Source of the DNA: Nitrospirae bacterium MYbin3
GTDB taxonomy: Bacteria > Nitrospirota > Thermodesulfovibrionia > Thermodesulfovibrionales > Dissulfurispiraceae
Direction of reading: 5' to 3'
NCBI GenBank assembly: GCA_002753335.1
Contig: PEAD01000004.1
Span: 21,269 to 85,268, forward strand
DNA: 64,000 nt
The notes below the pieces were generated by a model that was not told the DNA's origin, searched no databases, and saw nothing but the letters and a program-made list of their open reading frames with translations. Below are positions 54,536-63,400 of the stretch, piece by piece (the stretch's first letter is position 1; every line of letters starts with the position of its first letter). The position numbers were made by a program, and so were the translations under genes.

Positions 54536-56161
54536 ATGCCTAACTCAAAGATTAATATTTCAAAGAAAGATTTTTTGAGTATTGTTTCCAAATGCGGCAT
54601 TCCACCGCTTTACCGCGAGATTCCATATAGTAATTCGGCCGTGCTCTATGAAGCGTTTGCCCCGAACTCGAACAGTCTGCTTTTCGAGAGCCTCAAAGGC
54701 GGCATTCCACCGCTTTACCGCGAGATTCCATATAGTAATTCGGCCGTGCTCTATGAAGCGTTTGCCCCGAACTCGAACAGTCTGCTTTTCGAGAGCCTCA
54801 AAGGCGGCCAGAAGATTGCGGGATATTCTTTTTTTGCATTTGAACCGTATATCACGTTTTCGGCTAAAAACGGCGAGGTTAGCGTGGCATCTAAATCCGG
54901 CAGCTCGGTCTCGTTCAGGCCGCCGCTTGAACGCTTGAAAGAACTCATATTTTCTTACCCTCAGCTTCCCAACGCCGAATTGCCGCCGTTTCAGGGGGGG
55001 GCGGCAGGGATGTTAAGTTACGACTTTGTTAGGCATATCGAGAAGATACCTCATAATGCTGTTGACGATCTGGATTTGCCTGATGCCCATTTTATGCTTT
55101 TCGACAAGGTGGCTGCTTTTGATCACAAGATCCAAAAGGCATGGTTTATAATCTGCCCCGGCGCAAGGGAAATGGAACTCGGCTACAGGGACATCGCTCA
55201 GATTGACTGGGGTGCCGCCTATGATGAAGCGCTTGATAATCTCAACAAATGCTGTGCTATTGCGGAACAAGCAAGCCGGACTGTTGAAGTTTCACCTGCA
55301 AGGCCTTTGCAACGGGCATGTGAGATTAGACATGAAATGGGCAAAGAGCAGTACATGAGAATTGTAAGCAGGGCAAAGGAATATATTTCTGCGGGCGATA
55401 TTTTTCAGGCCAATCTTTCCCAGCGTATTTCTGCTGATGTGTCGGGTATAAGACCCTGGGAGATTTATAAAGTGCTTCGCTCCATCAATCCATCTCCTTT
55501 TGCGGCTTTTATGAATTTTGGAAATTACCAGATTGTCAGCTCTTCACCAGAGCGGCTTGTAAATGTCTGCGAAGGTATAGTCGAGACTAGACCGATAGCA
55601 GGCACAAGACCGCGCGGCATAAATACAGGAGAAGATGAGACGCTGAGGGCAGATCTTTTGCTGAATGAAAAGGAGAGGGCGGAGCATATCATGCTTATAG
55701 ATCTTGAAAGAAACGACATGGGCAGGGTCTGCGAGTACGGCAGCGTAAGCGTTGACGAATTGATGATAACTGAGGACTATTCACATGTCATCCATATTGT
55801 TTCAAATGTCAAAGGCATTCTGCGAAAAGACAACACCTGCTTTGACGTTATAAATGCCAGGTTCCCCGGAGGCACTATAACCGGTGTTCCTAAGGTCAGG
55901 TGTATGGAAATAATTGATGAGCTTGAGCCTGTGGCCCGCGGCCCTTATACCGGCTCGCTCGGCTACATAGGATTTTCTCAAAATATGGATCTGAATATTA
56001 TTATCAGGACTTTTGTAATCAAAGACGGTACAGCTTATGTGCAGGCAGGGGCTGGCATTGTTGCTGATTCTGATCCTGAAAGGGAATATTACGAAACTCT
56101 CAAGAAGGCCGAAGCTTTGCTTAAGACTCTCGATTCGTTTTCAGGTCAAATAAAAGCCTGA
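54536..56161 (+). CDS. trpE: Anthranilate synthase component I, with internal duplication
   Basis: A 541-residue chorismate-utilising enzyme. The C-terminal catalytic half has RPIAGTRPRG, LIDLERNDMGRVC, FPGGTITGVPKVR and VQAGAGIVADSDPE. Ala in PIAGT marks anthranilate synthase; aminodeoxychorismate synthase PabB usually has Lys there. In the N-terminal domain residues 21-55 are repeated exactly as 56-90, because of a 105-bp tandem duplication. Without it the length is a normal 506. The repeated block contains LLFES, the region that binds feedback tryptophan in TrpE. No trpG is adjacent. Confidence 0.87.
   Translation: MPNSKINISKKDFLSIVSKCGIPPLYREIPYSNSAVLYEAFAPNSNSLLFESLKGGIPPLYREIPYSNSAVLYEAFAPNSNSLLFESLKGGQKIAGYSFFAFEPYITFSAKNGEVSVASKSGSSVSFRPPLERLKELIFSYPQLPNAELPPFQGGAAGMLSYDFVRHIEKIPHNAVDDLDLPDAHFMLFDKVAAFDHKIQKAWFIICPGAREMELGYRDIAQIDWGAAYDEALDNLNKCCAIAEQASRTVEVSPARPLQRACEIRHEMGKEQYMRIVSRAKEYISAGDIFQANLSQRISADVSGIRPWEIYKVLRSINPSPFAAFMNFGNYQIVSSSPERLVNVCEGIVETRPIAGTRPRGINTGEDETLRADLLLNEKERAEHIMLIDLERNDMGRVCEYGSVSVDELMITEDYSHVIHIVSNVKGILRKDNTCFDVINARFPGGTITGVPKVRCMEIIDELEPVARGPYTGSLGYIGFSQNMDLNIIIRTFVIKDGTAYVQAGAGIVADSDPEREYYETLKKAEALLKTLDSFSGQIKA
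54594..54803 (+). repeat. Perfect 105-bp in-frame tandem duplication inside trpE
   Basis: Copy 1 is 54594-54698 and copy 2 is 54699-54803. The identity continues 5 bases further (to 54808), for 110 matching bases at a 105-base offset. I found no mismatch by eye. The unit is 35 codons, so the frame is kept. The lack of any substitution means it is very recent, or an assembly artefact. Confidence 0.97.
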
Positions 56162-56234
56162 GTTATGATAAACTTTATGGTATGCATCGCAGCCGGACGG
56201 CTGTCTGAAATCTGATTTGTTGTAGGAGGTTTTT

Positions 56235-57329
56235 ATGGCAAGGGGAATGAAGATAGCGATAAATACTGGCGGAGGGGATGCCCCCGGGCTTAACGCTGTT
56301 ATAGAAGCTGTGGTTATGTCTGCCTACCACCGGGGATGGGAGGTTTACGGCATCAAGAACGGATACACAGGCCTTCTGAACACAGACGAGATAATTCCGC
56401 TTACGCCCGAAAGAGTTAGGGGAATTTCGAGCATTGGAGGGACCATAATCGGCACCACCAACAAAGGCAACCCTTTTCAGATGCCGATAACCAACATGGC
56501 GGGCGAGACCGAGATACGCGATGTTTCGGACAAGGTTGTTGAGAATTTTAAAAGACTGAGATTCGATTGTCTCGTGGCTGTAGGAGGGGACGGGAGTCTA
56601 AAAATTGCCCACGACCTTTACAGCAAAGGCATCCCTGTAATCGGTGTGCCGAAAACCATAGATAATGACCTTAAGGCGACTGTTATCACTTTTGGATTTG
56701 ATACTGCTGTGAGCATAGCGACAGAGGCTATAGACAGGCTTCATTCAACCGCAAAATCTCATGAGCGCATAATGGTTGTTGAAGTTATGGGCAGGCACGC
56801 AGGTTGGATAGCTCTGAACAGCGGCATTTCGGGCTCTGCTTCCGTGATATTGATACCCGAAATACCTTTTGACATGGACAAAATCTGCGAGCACATAATG
56901 GAGCGCGATATAAAAGGCGAGCGTTACGCGATTGTTGTTGCGGCAGAAGGAGCAGCTCCCAAAGGGGGTAGGGCAATTGACAAGGGCTCAGGAGAAGTCG
57001 GCAGACAGGATGTTGTTCTGGGCGGTGTTGGAGAATATGTTGCGAAAGAAATAGCCAAAAAAACCGGCAAGGATACAAGGTCGCTGGTGCTAGGACATCT
57101 GCAGCGCGGCGGCTCCCCTACAACTTTCGATAGGCTGCTCTCGCTTCGCTTCGGCGCTGCTGCCGTAAGATTGATCGAAGAAAAACAGTTTGGGAAAATG
57201 GTCGCTCTTGTTCCCCCTGACGTTAAAGGCGTGCCGCTTGAAGATGCGATTGGCCATATAAAACTGGTCTCTCTTGAAAGTGATACGGTGAGAACTGCTA
57301 GGGATATAGGAATAAGCTTTGGCGATTAA
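56235..57329 (+). CDS. pfkA: 6-phosphofructokinase
   Basis: A 364-residue glycolytic kinase with a strong AGGAGG site before ATG 56235. NTGGGDAPGLNAVIEA at the N-terminus, GGDGSLKIAHDL for the phosphoryl donor, VPKTIDNDL at the catalytic loop, EVMGRHAGWIAL and HLQRGGSPTTFDR. Gly in GGDGS predicts ATP use, while Lys in PKTIDND is the residue more often seen in PPi enzymes. This mixed pattern is known from ATP-using long-form enzymes of actinobacteria. It ends 12 bases before the convergent hydrolase gene. Confidence 0.93.
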   Translation: MARGMKIAINTGGGDAPGLNAVIEAVVMSAYHRGWEVYGIKNGYTGLLNTDEIIPLTPERVRGISSIGGTIIGTTNKGNPFQMPITNMAGETEIRDVSDKVVENFKRLRFDCLVAVGGDGSLKIAHDLYSKGIPVIGVPKTIDNDLKATVITFGFDTAVSIATEAIDRLHSTAKSHERIMVVEVMGRHAGWIALNSGISGSASVILIPEIPFDMDKICEHIMERDIKGERYAIVVAAEGAAPKGGRAIDKGSGEVGRQDVVLGGVGEYVAKEIAKKTGKDTRSLVLGHLQRGGSPTTFDRLLSLRFGAAAVRLIEEKQFGKMVALVPPDVKGVPLEDAIGHIKLVSLESDTVRTARDIGISFGD

Positions 57330-57341
57330 AAAGAGGAAAGA

Positions 57342-58187
57342 CTAAAGGCTGAATTCCATATTCTGAGAGACCGCAAGGCAGGAGAGCGTGGAGCCTTGAG
57401 CGGCAGCTATCGAGTTGCAGTCGTCAACCATCTTATCCATAATCTCATCGGTGTGGTCCTGATTGTGGTGGTATAGTCCGAATGTTTTTACTTTAGCTTC
57501 AAGCGCAAGACGAAGAGCGTCCGTATAAAGCGAATGCCCCCAAGTCTTCATGATTTTGTACTCGTTCTCCAGGTACTCAGAGTCGTGGATTAAGAGATCT
57601 GCGCCTTTTGAGAAGTTCATGTAATCGCTGTAATCAAGACCACCAGAATGCTTGAAAGCAAGCTCGTTGTCAGTAAGAAATACAAAGGTCTTGCCGTCTT
57701 CTTCAAACTTAAATCCAAGACCTCTATTAGGGTGGCTGAGCGCTATGGGAGTAATTCTCACAGAGTCTATCTGATAGTGCTCTCTGCAAGAATCATCATT
57801 TTCAAATGTAAGCTTTGCCTTGACCTCATTAAAGCTTACAGGGAAATGGGGCGGGCTCATTATATCTCCCAGCAGTTTCTGAAGAGAGCCTTGCGCAATA
57901 GGGCATCCGAATATCTGTATGTTTGTTTTTTTCGAGTAAATCGGCTTGAAGAAAGGGAATCCTATTATATGGTCCCAGTGGGAATGCGTAAATATCATAG
58001 TAAAGTTGAAACGGCCCTCTTTTATTAGATTATTGCCGAGCCTTCTTATTCCTGAGCCTGCATCAATGATTATTATTTCATCATTCTTTGTTCTTATCTC
58101 GATGCAGGGCGTGTCTCCACCGTATTTTACGTATTCGCTTCCAGAAACAGGAATCGAGCCCCTAGCCCCCCAACACCTTATAAGCAT
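57342..58187 (-). CDS. Metallo-beta-lactamase-fold hydrolase
   Basis: A 281-residue MBL-fold protein starting IRCWGARGSIPVSGSEY. The metal motif is FTHSHWDH (H68, H70, D72, H73), with later HDSEYLENEY, WGHSLYTDAL and a GLYHHNQDHTDE ligand segment. The family (PF12706-like) includes nucleotide phosphodiesterases and signalling hydrolases; the substrate is not predictable. A terminator-like sequence separates it from the upstream operon, so it is probably transcribed on its own. Confidence 0.82.
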   Translation of the reverse strand: MLIRCWGARGSIPVSGSEYVKYGGDTPCIEIRTKNDEIIIIDAGSGIRRLGNNLIKEGRFNFTMIFTHSHWDHIIGFPFFKPIYSKKTNIQIFGCPIAQGSLQKLLGDIMSPPHFPVSFNEVKAKLTFENDDSCREHYQIDSVRITPIALSHPNRGLGFKFEEDGKTFVFLTDNELAFKHSGGLDYSDYMNFSKGADLLIHDSEYLENEYKIMKTWGHSLYTDALRLALEAKVKTFGLYHHNQDHTDEIMDKMVDDCNSIAAAQGSTLSCLAVSQNMEFSL

Positions 58188-58217
58188 TCTTTCTCCATCA
58201 AGTTGATAATCTCTGGA

Positions 58218-58223
58218 ATTATA
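58218..58223 (-). promoter_or_regulatory. Possible -10 box for the metallo-hydrolase gene
   Basis: On the - strand this reads TATAAT, 30 bases before the ATG of the hydrolase. The region 17 bases upstream is the T-run of the presumed terminator, so no good -35 hexamer is seen. Position after a terminator and a perfect hexamer make it plausible but weak. Confidence 0.3.
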
Positions 58224-58237
58224 ACAGCAACGTGCCT

Positions 58238-58281
58238 AAAAAAAAAACCGGATGCGGCAGGCTTTAAACCAGGTTTTAAAG
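58238..58281 (-). terminator. Probable Rho-independent terminator after the moeA-like gene
   Basis: Read on the - strand, 14 bases after the moeA-like stop, there is an inverted repeat (CTTTAAA and TTTAAAG arms, 58262-58281). It is followed by a GC-richer stretch and ten T residues (58247-58238). AAAACC and GGTTTT can also pair directly before the T-run. Stem choice is uncertain, but hairpin plus T-run at an operon end supports termination. Confidence 0.55.
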
Positions 58282-58294
58282 ACAGAAAAATGTG

Positions 58295-59374
58295 CTATTT
58301 GCCGAACGGGCAGACCGGATACCTGCAGACCTCACAGTTCAGACATAGCCCTCCATGTCCAAGTTCGGCGAGTTCCATTCTCCCAATATGCTCTCCGGCC
58401 AGTATTCTCGGCAGTACAAGGTCAAAAACAGTTGTTTTGTGGTACATTCCGCAGGCCGGAATGCCCAAGATAGGAATATTCTGTGTGGTCTCATTTTCAG
58501 TGTTAAGGTATGCCACCATAAACATAGCTCCCGGCAGCACTGCGGAGCCATAAGTGATATCAGTCGCACCGAGCTTTCTTATCGCAAACCTTGTAACATC
58601 GTCAGGATCCACCGACATTCCACCGGTTGTAATAAGCAGGTCTGCACCGGCATCCAAAAGCTCTCTGAGCCTTGTTTCTATATGTTCCTGATCGTCCGGA
58701 GCGTAGTATGTGCCGATTATTTCTCCTCCGAACTCATCGATTTTCTTGGTTATGACCGGGGCAAAGGCATCCTGAATTTTTCCGTAATACACCTCGTTGC
58801 CTGTTATTACAACGCCGGTTTTGGGTTTTCGCAGGGCTTTTACATTTATGACTCCGCCCGGCACTTTGCATAAATGCTCCGCCTGCTCAACAACCTCTTT
58901 TTTAGCTATCAAGGGTATTGCGCGGGTGCCTGCAACCAACTGTCCTTTTTTTACTACGGTGTTGTCATGTGTGGTTGCGCACATTATGTCTCCGAGCATA
59001 TTGAAATCCAGCAGGGCGGCTTCGTTGATTTTTAGCAGCCCATCCCTGTCTGCGATTATGTTTATCTTGCCCTCGCGGGGAGAACCCTGCATGCATACGC
59101 CTTCGCCCATCAACGCGTTTGCAAGCCTGTATGCGGCTTCATCCTCATGAAGTTCATCCTCAGAAACGCTTAGAACGTAAAGATGCTCCTTTCCAAGCCT
59201 CTGCAGTCGGCAGACATCTTCAGCCTGTATGATATGCCCTTTTCTGAAGGCGCAGCCTTTGAACTCGCCTGTCCTGATCTCGGTTATGTCATGGGCCAGA
59301 ACCGTTCCCACCGCATCGCTTACAGGCAGTGTCTTCATTCCTGAATGATGTTTTTCATTTAGGGTTTCACACAT
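58295..59374 (-). CDS. MoeA/MogA-like molybdopterin-binding protein with C-terminal Cys cluster
   Basis: A 359-residue protein. Residues 15-60 resemble the MoeA N-terminal region (LPVSDAVGTVLAHDITEI). The MPT-binding domain has TGVVITGNEVYYG, then LLITTGGMSVDPDDVT and GIPACGMYHKTTVFDLVLPR. The C-terminus CLNCEVCRYPVCPFG holds four closely spaced cysteines and may bind zinc or an Fe-S cluster. It likely helps insert molybdenum or deliver cofactor to the large reductase in the same operon. The standard MoeA domain IV is missing. Confidence 0.83.
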   Translation of the reverse strand: MCETLNEKHHSGMKTLPVSDAVGTVLAHDITEIRTGEFKGCAFRKGHIIQAEDVCRLQRLGKEHLYVLSVSEDELHEDEAAYRLANALMGEGVCMQGSPREGKINIIADRDGLLKINEAALLDFNMLGDIMCATTHDNTVVKKGQLVAGTRAIPLIAKKEVVEQAEHLCKVPGGVINVKALRKPKTGVVITGNEVYYGKIQDAFAPVITKKIDEFGGEIIGTYYAPDDQEHIETRLRELLDAGADLLITTGGMSVDPDDVTRFAIRKLGATDITYGSAVLPGAMFMVAYLNTENETTQNIPILGIPACGMYHKTTVFDLVLPRILAGEHIGRMELAELGHGGLCLNCEVCRYPVCPFGK

Positions 59375-59395
59375 AGATACCTCCGGATATATTCA

Positions 59396-59752
59396 TCATT
59401 TGCCAGAAAATATTTTCTCGAATCTCTCGTCAACCATTTCTCGTATCCTATTTTCGAGCGACTCGTATTTTTTTATGAAATGCCTTGCATCATCGGTAAG
59501 CGTTGCGCCTCCTCCGTTTTTGCCGCCTGTCCTGCAGTCAACAAGCTTTATCCCAAGCCGTTCTTCCATAGCCTTTATATGGCTCCACGCCTTTCTGTAA
59601 GAGATATTCACATCTTTGGCCGCCTGATTTACCGAGCCGTAGCGGTCTATGGCTTCGAGCAAAAACCTGCGGCCTCTGCCGAATACCGGCTCTCCGTTAA
59701 CCTCAAGCCAGAGCTTTGATTTGATTTCTATATCGTTATGACTTTTCTGCAT
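59396..59752 (-). CDS. ModE-type one-domain transcription regulator
   Basis: A 118-residue winged-helix protein: LWLEVNGEPVFGRGRRFLLE, SVNQAAKDVNISYRKAWSHI (the recognition helix region) and the glycine-rich wing GGKNGGGATLTDDA. These are hallmarks of the ModE N-terminal domain. The C-terminal molybdate-binding (TOBE) domains of E. coli ModE are absent, so it may sense nothing itself or need a partner. It lies within the molybdoenzyme operon, which it may regulate. No modE symbol is given because molybdate sensing is unproven. Confidence 0.88.
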   Translation of the reverse strand: MQKSHNDIEIKSKLWLEVNGEPVFGRGRRFLLEAIDRYGSVNQAAKDVNISYRKAWSHIKAMEERLGIKLVDCRTGGKNGGGATLTDDARHFIKKYESLENRIREMVDERFEKIFSGK

Positions 59753-59760
59753 AGCGCATT

Positions 59761-60372
59761 TTAATAAAAAAGTTTTTGCTCATTAGAGATAACTTCGTAA
59801 TAACCTTCCCCGCCGCACTGTTTGCAGACCGTTTTCCCATTGTGGGTTGTTTCTCTCTTGTCCTGAACATGCTCTCCGCAGATTTCGCAACGGATACGGC
59901 TTAAAGGCCGTCCGGGCATATCTTCCGGTTTGATATTCACCGTCACTTCCATGCAATCGAAAAGCTCTTTGTCGGACATTATTTTATACGCCTCGGTTTG
60001 TGCCGCGTATTTGTTTTCTATCTCAGGAAAATATTTTTTTGCCTCTTCTTTTGAATCTTCTTTTGCGAGAACTCGCACAGCCTTATTTGTTTTTATATTC
60101 ACAAATGTCGCAGCCATCTTGCCGTAATCCATAAACTTCATTGTCCTGTGGCCGAGGCTGCATCCTGTGACAGACTGGACTGCGTCCGTAGCGCATCTGT
60201 CCATCTCCACAAAAACGATTATGCTTTTTCTGTCTTTGCCTTTTGGGTCTTCAACTCCTGCCAATTTAAGGCCGAGCATAGACATCCTGACACCTAGCAC
60301 CTGTCCGGGGCATAGGTGGCCGTGAATTCTTACAGATTCGTCGAGCAGGGCTTGAAAATCCAATGGATTCAT
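59761..60372 (-). CDS. FmdE-family protein with C-terminal zinc ribbon
   Basis: A 203-residue protein with the FmdE signature HGHLCPGQVLGVRM (residues 17-30), MDRCATDAVQSVTGCSLGHRT and a C-terminal zinc ribbon of CEICGEHV and CKQCGGEG. FmdE was named from formylmethanofuran dehydrogenase operons, but bacterial members accompany many molybdoenzymes. Here it lies directly after the large catalytic subunit, so a role in cofactor or metal delivery is likely. Separated from that gene by a strong hairpin. Confidence 0.88.
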   Translation of the reverse strand: MNPLDFQALLDESVRIHGHLCPGQVLGVRMSMLGLKLAGVEDPKGKDRKSIIVFVEMDRCATDAVQSVTGCSLGHRTMKFMDYGKMAATFVNIKTNKAVRVLAKEDSKEEAKKYFPEIENKYAAQTEAYKIMSDKELFDCMEVTVNIKPEDMPGRPLSRIRCEICGEHVQDKRETTHNGKTVCKQCGGEGYYEVISNEQKLFY

Positions 60373-60415
60373 TGAAATATTATATCTCCGAAAAATGTAA
60401 ATTTGTTGTTAAGAA

Positions 60416-60442
60416 GCAGAAGGGGCTTTATGCCCCTTCTGC
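60416..60442 (-). terminator. Strong 11-bp hairpin between the reductase and FmdE-like genes
   Basis: A perfect inverted repeat: GCAGAAGGGGC at 60416-60426 and GCCCCTTCTGC at 60432-60442 around a 5-base loop. Read on the - strand it follows the large reductase stop by 10 bases and is trailed by TTCTTAA, a poor T-run. So it may be a partial terminator, an mRNA 3' stabiliser or a processing site that sets different expression levels of reductase and accessory genes. Confidence 0.7.
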
Positions 60443-60452
60443 CTAAAAAAAC

Positions 60453-63400
60453 CTAAGCCTTTACAAGCTTCACCTTCGTATCATAAAACGACACGCTTCC
60501 GCCTACAGGATCGAGCATGCAGGTATTTTTTAGATGCGGATCAATCCACATAGCAGCATTGGCATGAACGCCTGTTGCCCTGCGCGGGTCCCCTTTAATC
60601 ACCTTGCCGTCAATCGTAACATCAGCAGCGCCTGTTGCCCAATGGCCGTGTCCGAGCGTAAAGGTGATGACACCCGGCATGATCGTCTCTGTAACTTTCA
60701 CTTTCCCGACCATAGGTTTTTTGGTGCCGTTTTTCAGATCATAGACGCCATCGAGGTTTGTTGCAGAAACAACCTTCACTCTGTCGCCATCCTTAAGCTT
60801 CAGCTTCTTGGCATCGTCTGCGTTGATGATTATCTCGTTTTCGGGCTTAATCGCCAAGAGCCAGTAATCAACGACGGTCCTCGATTTTGTGTGAAGTATG
60901 TCCCTCTGTGTAAGCAGGTGCAACGGATAACCGTCTTCAAGACCGGACTCTTTAGGAGTTTTTCCGATTGTGGTACAAACCGGAACATAAGTTGCGTAGC
61001 CCGGATTGGACTTTCCGGTGAAGGCGTTTTTTGTGCCTGCCGTCTTTTCCTGATAAAGGTTGATGAGCTTCTTGTACTGGTTGGCAAGGTAGTCGCCCTT
61101 GTAAATGTCCTTGTGCTCCTGAAAGCGTCCGCCGCGATTGAGAACATAGACAACCTTTTTCCAGTTTGCGCCTGTTATCTTCTGCCATCTTTCAGGATCA
61201 AAAACTGTCTTGGGCAGATGCTTTCTCGATTCAAGGAAAAGCTTGACCTCATCATCGCTTGCATCAGGCACAGGGGTTCCGTCTGTAGCGACATTGGCTA
61301 CCATTCTGATGTAGAAATCATCCGGTCTTGTAAAGTCCTGCCCCTCGCCAAAGCCATTTTTGCCGTAGCCTTTCATGCCGAGCTTCTCGGCAAGCGCAAG
61401 CTGGAGCGCTTCGTATGAGCAGGGCATTTCTTCACCAAAGACCTTAACGGTCTCGGGTATCGGAGCGATAACAGGCTGCCTGACAGGCTGAACCTTAACA
61501 GGCATGTTCGGATGCGAGCCGTGCATCTCCCACCTTTCGAGATAGCTGAGGTCGGGGAAGATGTAGTCTGCGTACATAGAAGTTGTGCCTATCAGAATGT
61601 CCGAGCAGAAATAAAGCGGGACCTTGTTCACATCCGCAAGTATCTCTATGTTGGTATGCCCGGCAGGCAACGCATAAACTGGGGTTCCCATGTAGCTGAA
61701 AAGGGCCTTAACCGGATACGGGTATGCGTCGCCGATTGAAGGTACAATCTCTTCATAGATGTCGCTCGAAAGCGGCCACCAGTTTCTCTTTGCGGGATAG
61801 CCGTTGAAGATCGAGGAATCCTCGTATTTTATATCGTGCCTGATAATGCTGATGCCGAACCTTGATGTCTTGCCCGGCTTTGCCTTGCCAAGATCAAAAG
61901 GCTGTCCCTCCTTGCCTCCGCCGGTATTGAAGGTAGATGGGGCTATCATCCCGCCCTTCCAGTCGAAGTTGCCGAGAAGCAGGTTAATGGTCATTGCGGA
62001 TGTGACATTGTAAAAACCATTAGTATGCTGGGCTATGCCTCTATGGACGTCAACTACGGATTTTTTGCCGTACTTTGCAAGATCGGCCGCGACATTCTCA
62101 ATGTCCTTAACGCTTATACCGCAAATCTTCGACCATTCATCGGGCTTCTTTAAGTTTGCAGCATCAGCGATTATCTGAAGTGCGCTCTTTACCTTGACGT
62201 CGCCTATGGATGTTGACACAAGAAGATCGCCTGTTACAGCATTTTTCTCGTCGTTCGGATCGATCGCGACAGGCTTGCCGTTTTTCATTGCCACGAGGTA
62301 TTCAAAGTCGTGCTCCTTACCGTCCTTGTCTTTTCTCTTCTCAACTTGAGCAAGACCTATCTCATGCGCCCTTAAGAACTTTCCGGGTTTGCCGTCCTTG
62401 TCGAGTTTGACCAAAAGAGCGGCATTTGTCCATGTCGGCTCTTTTGCCTCTTTAGCCGCGGCCTTATTCGCGCAGGACAGGTACTTTGCGTCGTATTTTT
62501 TGTTGTTTACCATCCATTGAATTATTCCGGTAAAAAACGCTCCGTCGGTTCCGGGTTTAATAGGCAGATACTTAGTCGCTTTTGCCGCAGACTTGTTGAA
62601 GCGCGGGTCAACGACGGTCATCTTAACCTTTCCATCTGTAAGTCTCGGCACAAGCCTTACGGTTCTATTAGTAGGACCGTAGTTGGCATCAAAAAGATTC
62701 GAACCTACAGAGAGTATATACTCCGCATTCTCGAAATCGCCCTGCCAGTAGAATTTATTGCCGCCGCTGAACTTATTGTAGTCGTACTGTTCGCTCATCG
62801 CCTTGCAGGTAAAGTACAGAGACCCCTGGCAGACTGTAGTGTGGCCGTGTGTGTTGGCTGTGCCGAAGTAATCGCCAAAAAATCTCCCTGAAAAATCTCC
62901 TCTGCCGCCCTTCTTTCTGCCCCACATATAAACAAGCTGATTGTTTTTCGGGCCGAAATCAGGATGGTCCGGGTCGATAAGATATTTAAGATTAGCGGCA
63001 TGTTTTGACTTGAACTCATCGATAGCTTTTTTCTTGTCCTTTGCTTTTGCAATTGCACTGGCGTCTGCAGCCATCTCTTTTGCGATCTTTATGTCTCTCA
63101 GGGCATAAATATCCTTAAGTCCGGTCACTTCCCTGTTTTCTTCACCCTGCACACTACTGAACAGTTTGCCGCCGTTTACTATCTCATCTATAGCCTTATC
63201 AAACGGGATGCTTTTCCATTTTCCTTCTCCCCGTTTGCCGTCACGCTTCAACACCTTCGATATTCTGTAGGGATCATATACCGACTGAATGCCTGCCTGT
63301 CCCTTAGGACATACGGCCCGGTCAACCGTATTAACCTCGGAAGGCGAGGACTTATAAGGTATGTGCGGCACTGAAGTAAAGGGGTTATAAGGATTGCCGT

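Noticed and set aside
56190..56203. Hairpin CAGCC-GGAC-GGCTG between trpE and pfkA as a terminator
   Set aside because: The stem is only five pairs and no T-run follows, so it does not meet the pattern of an intrinsic terminator.
60534..61418. A 294-residue open frame on the + strand inside the molybdenum reductase gene
   Set aside because: It is antisense to a clearly recognisable 1073-residue enzyme, has no known motif and no ribosome site; it is a shadow frame.
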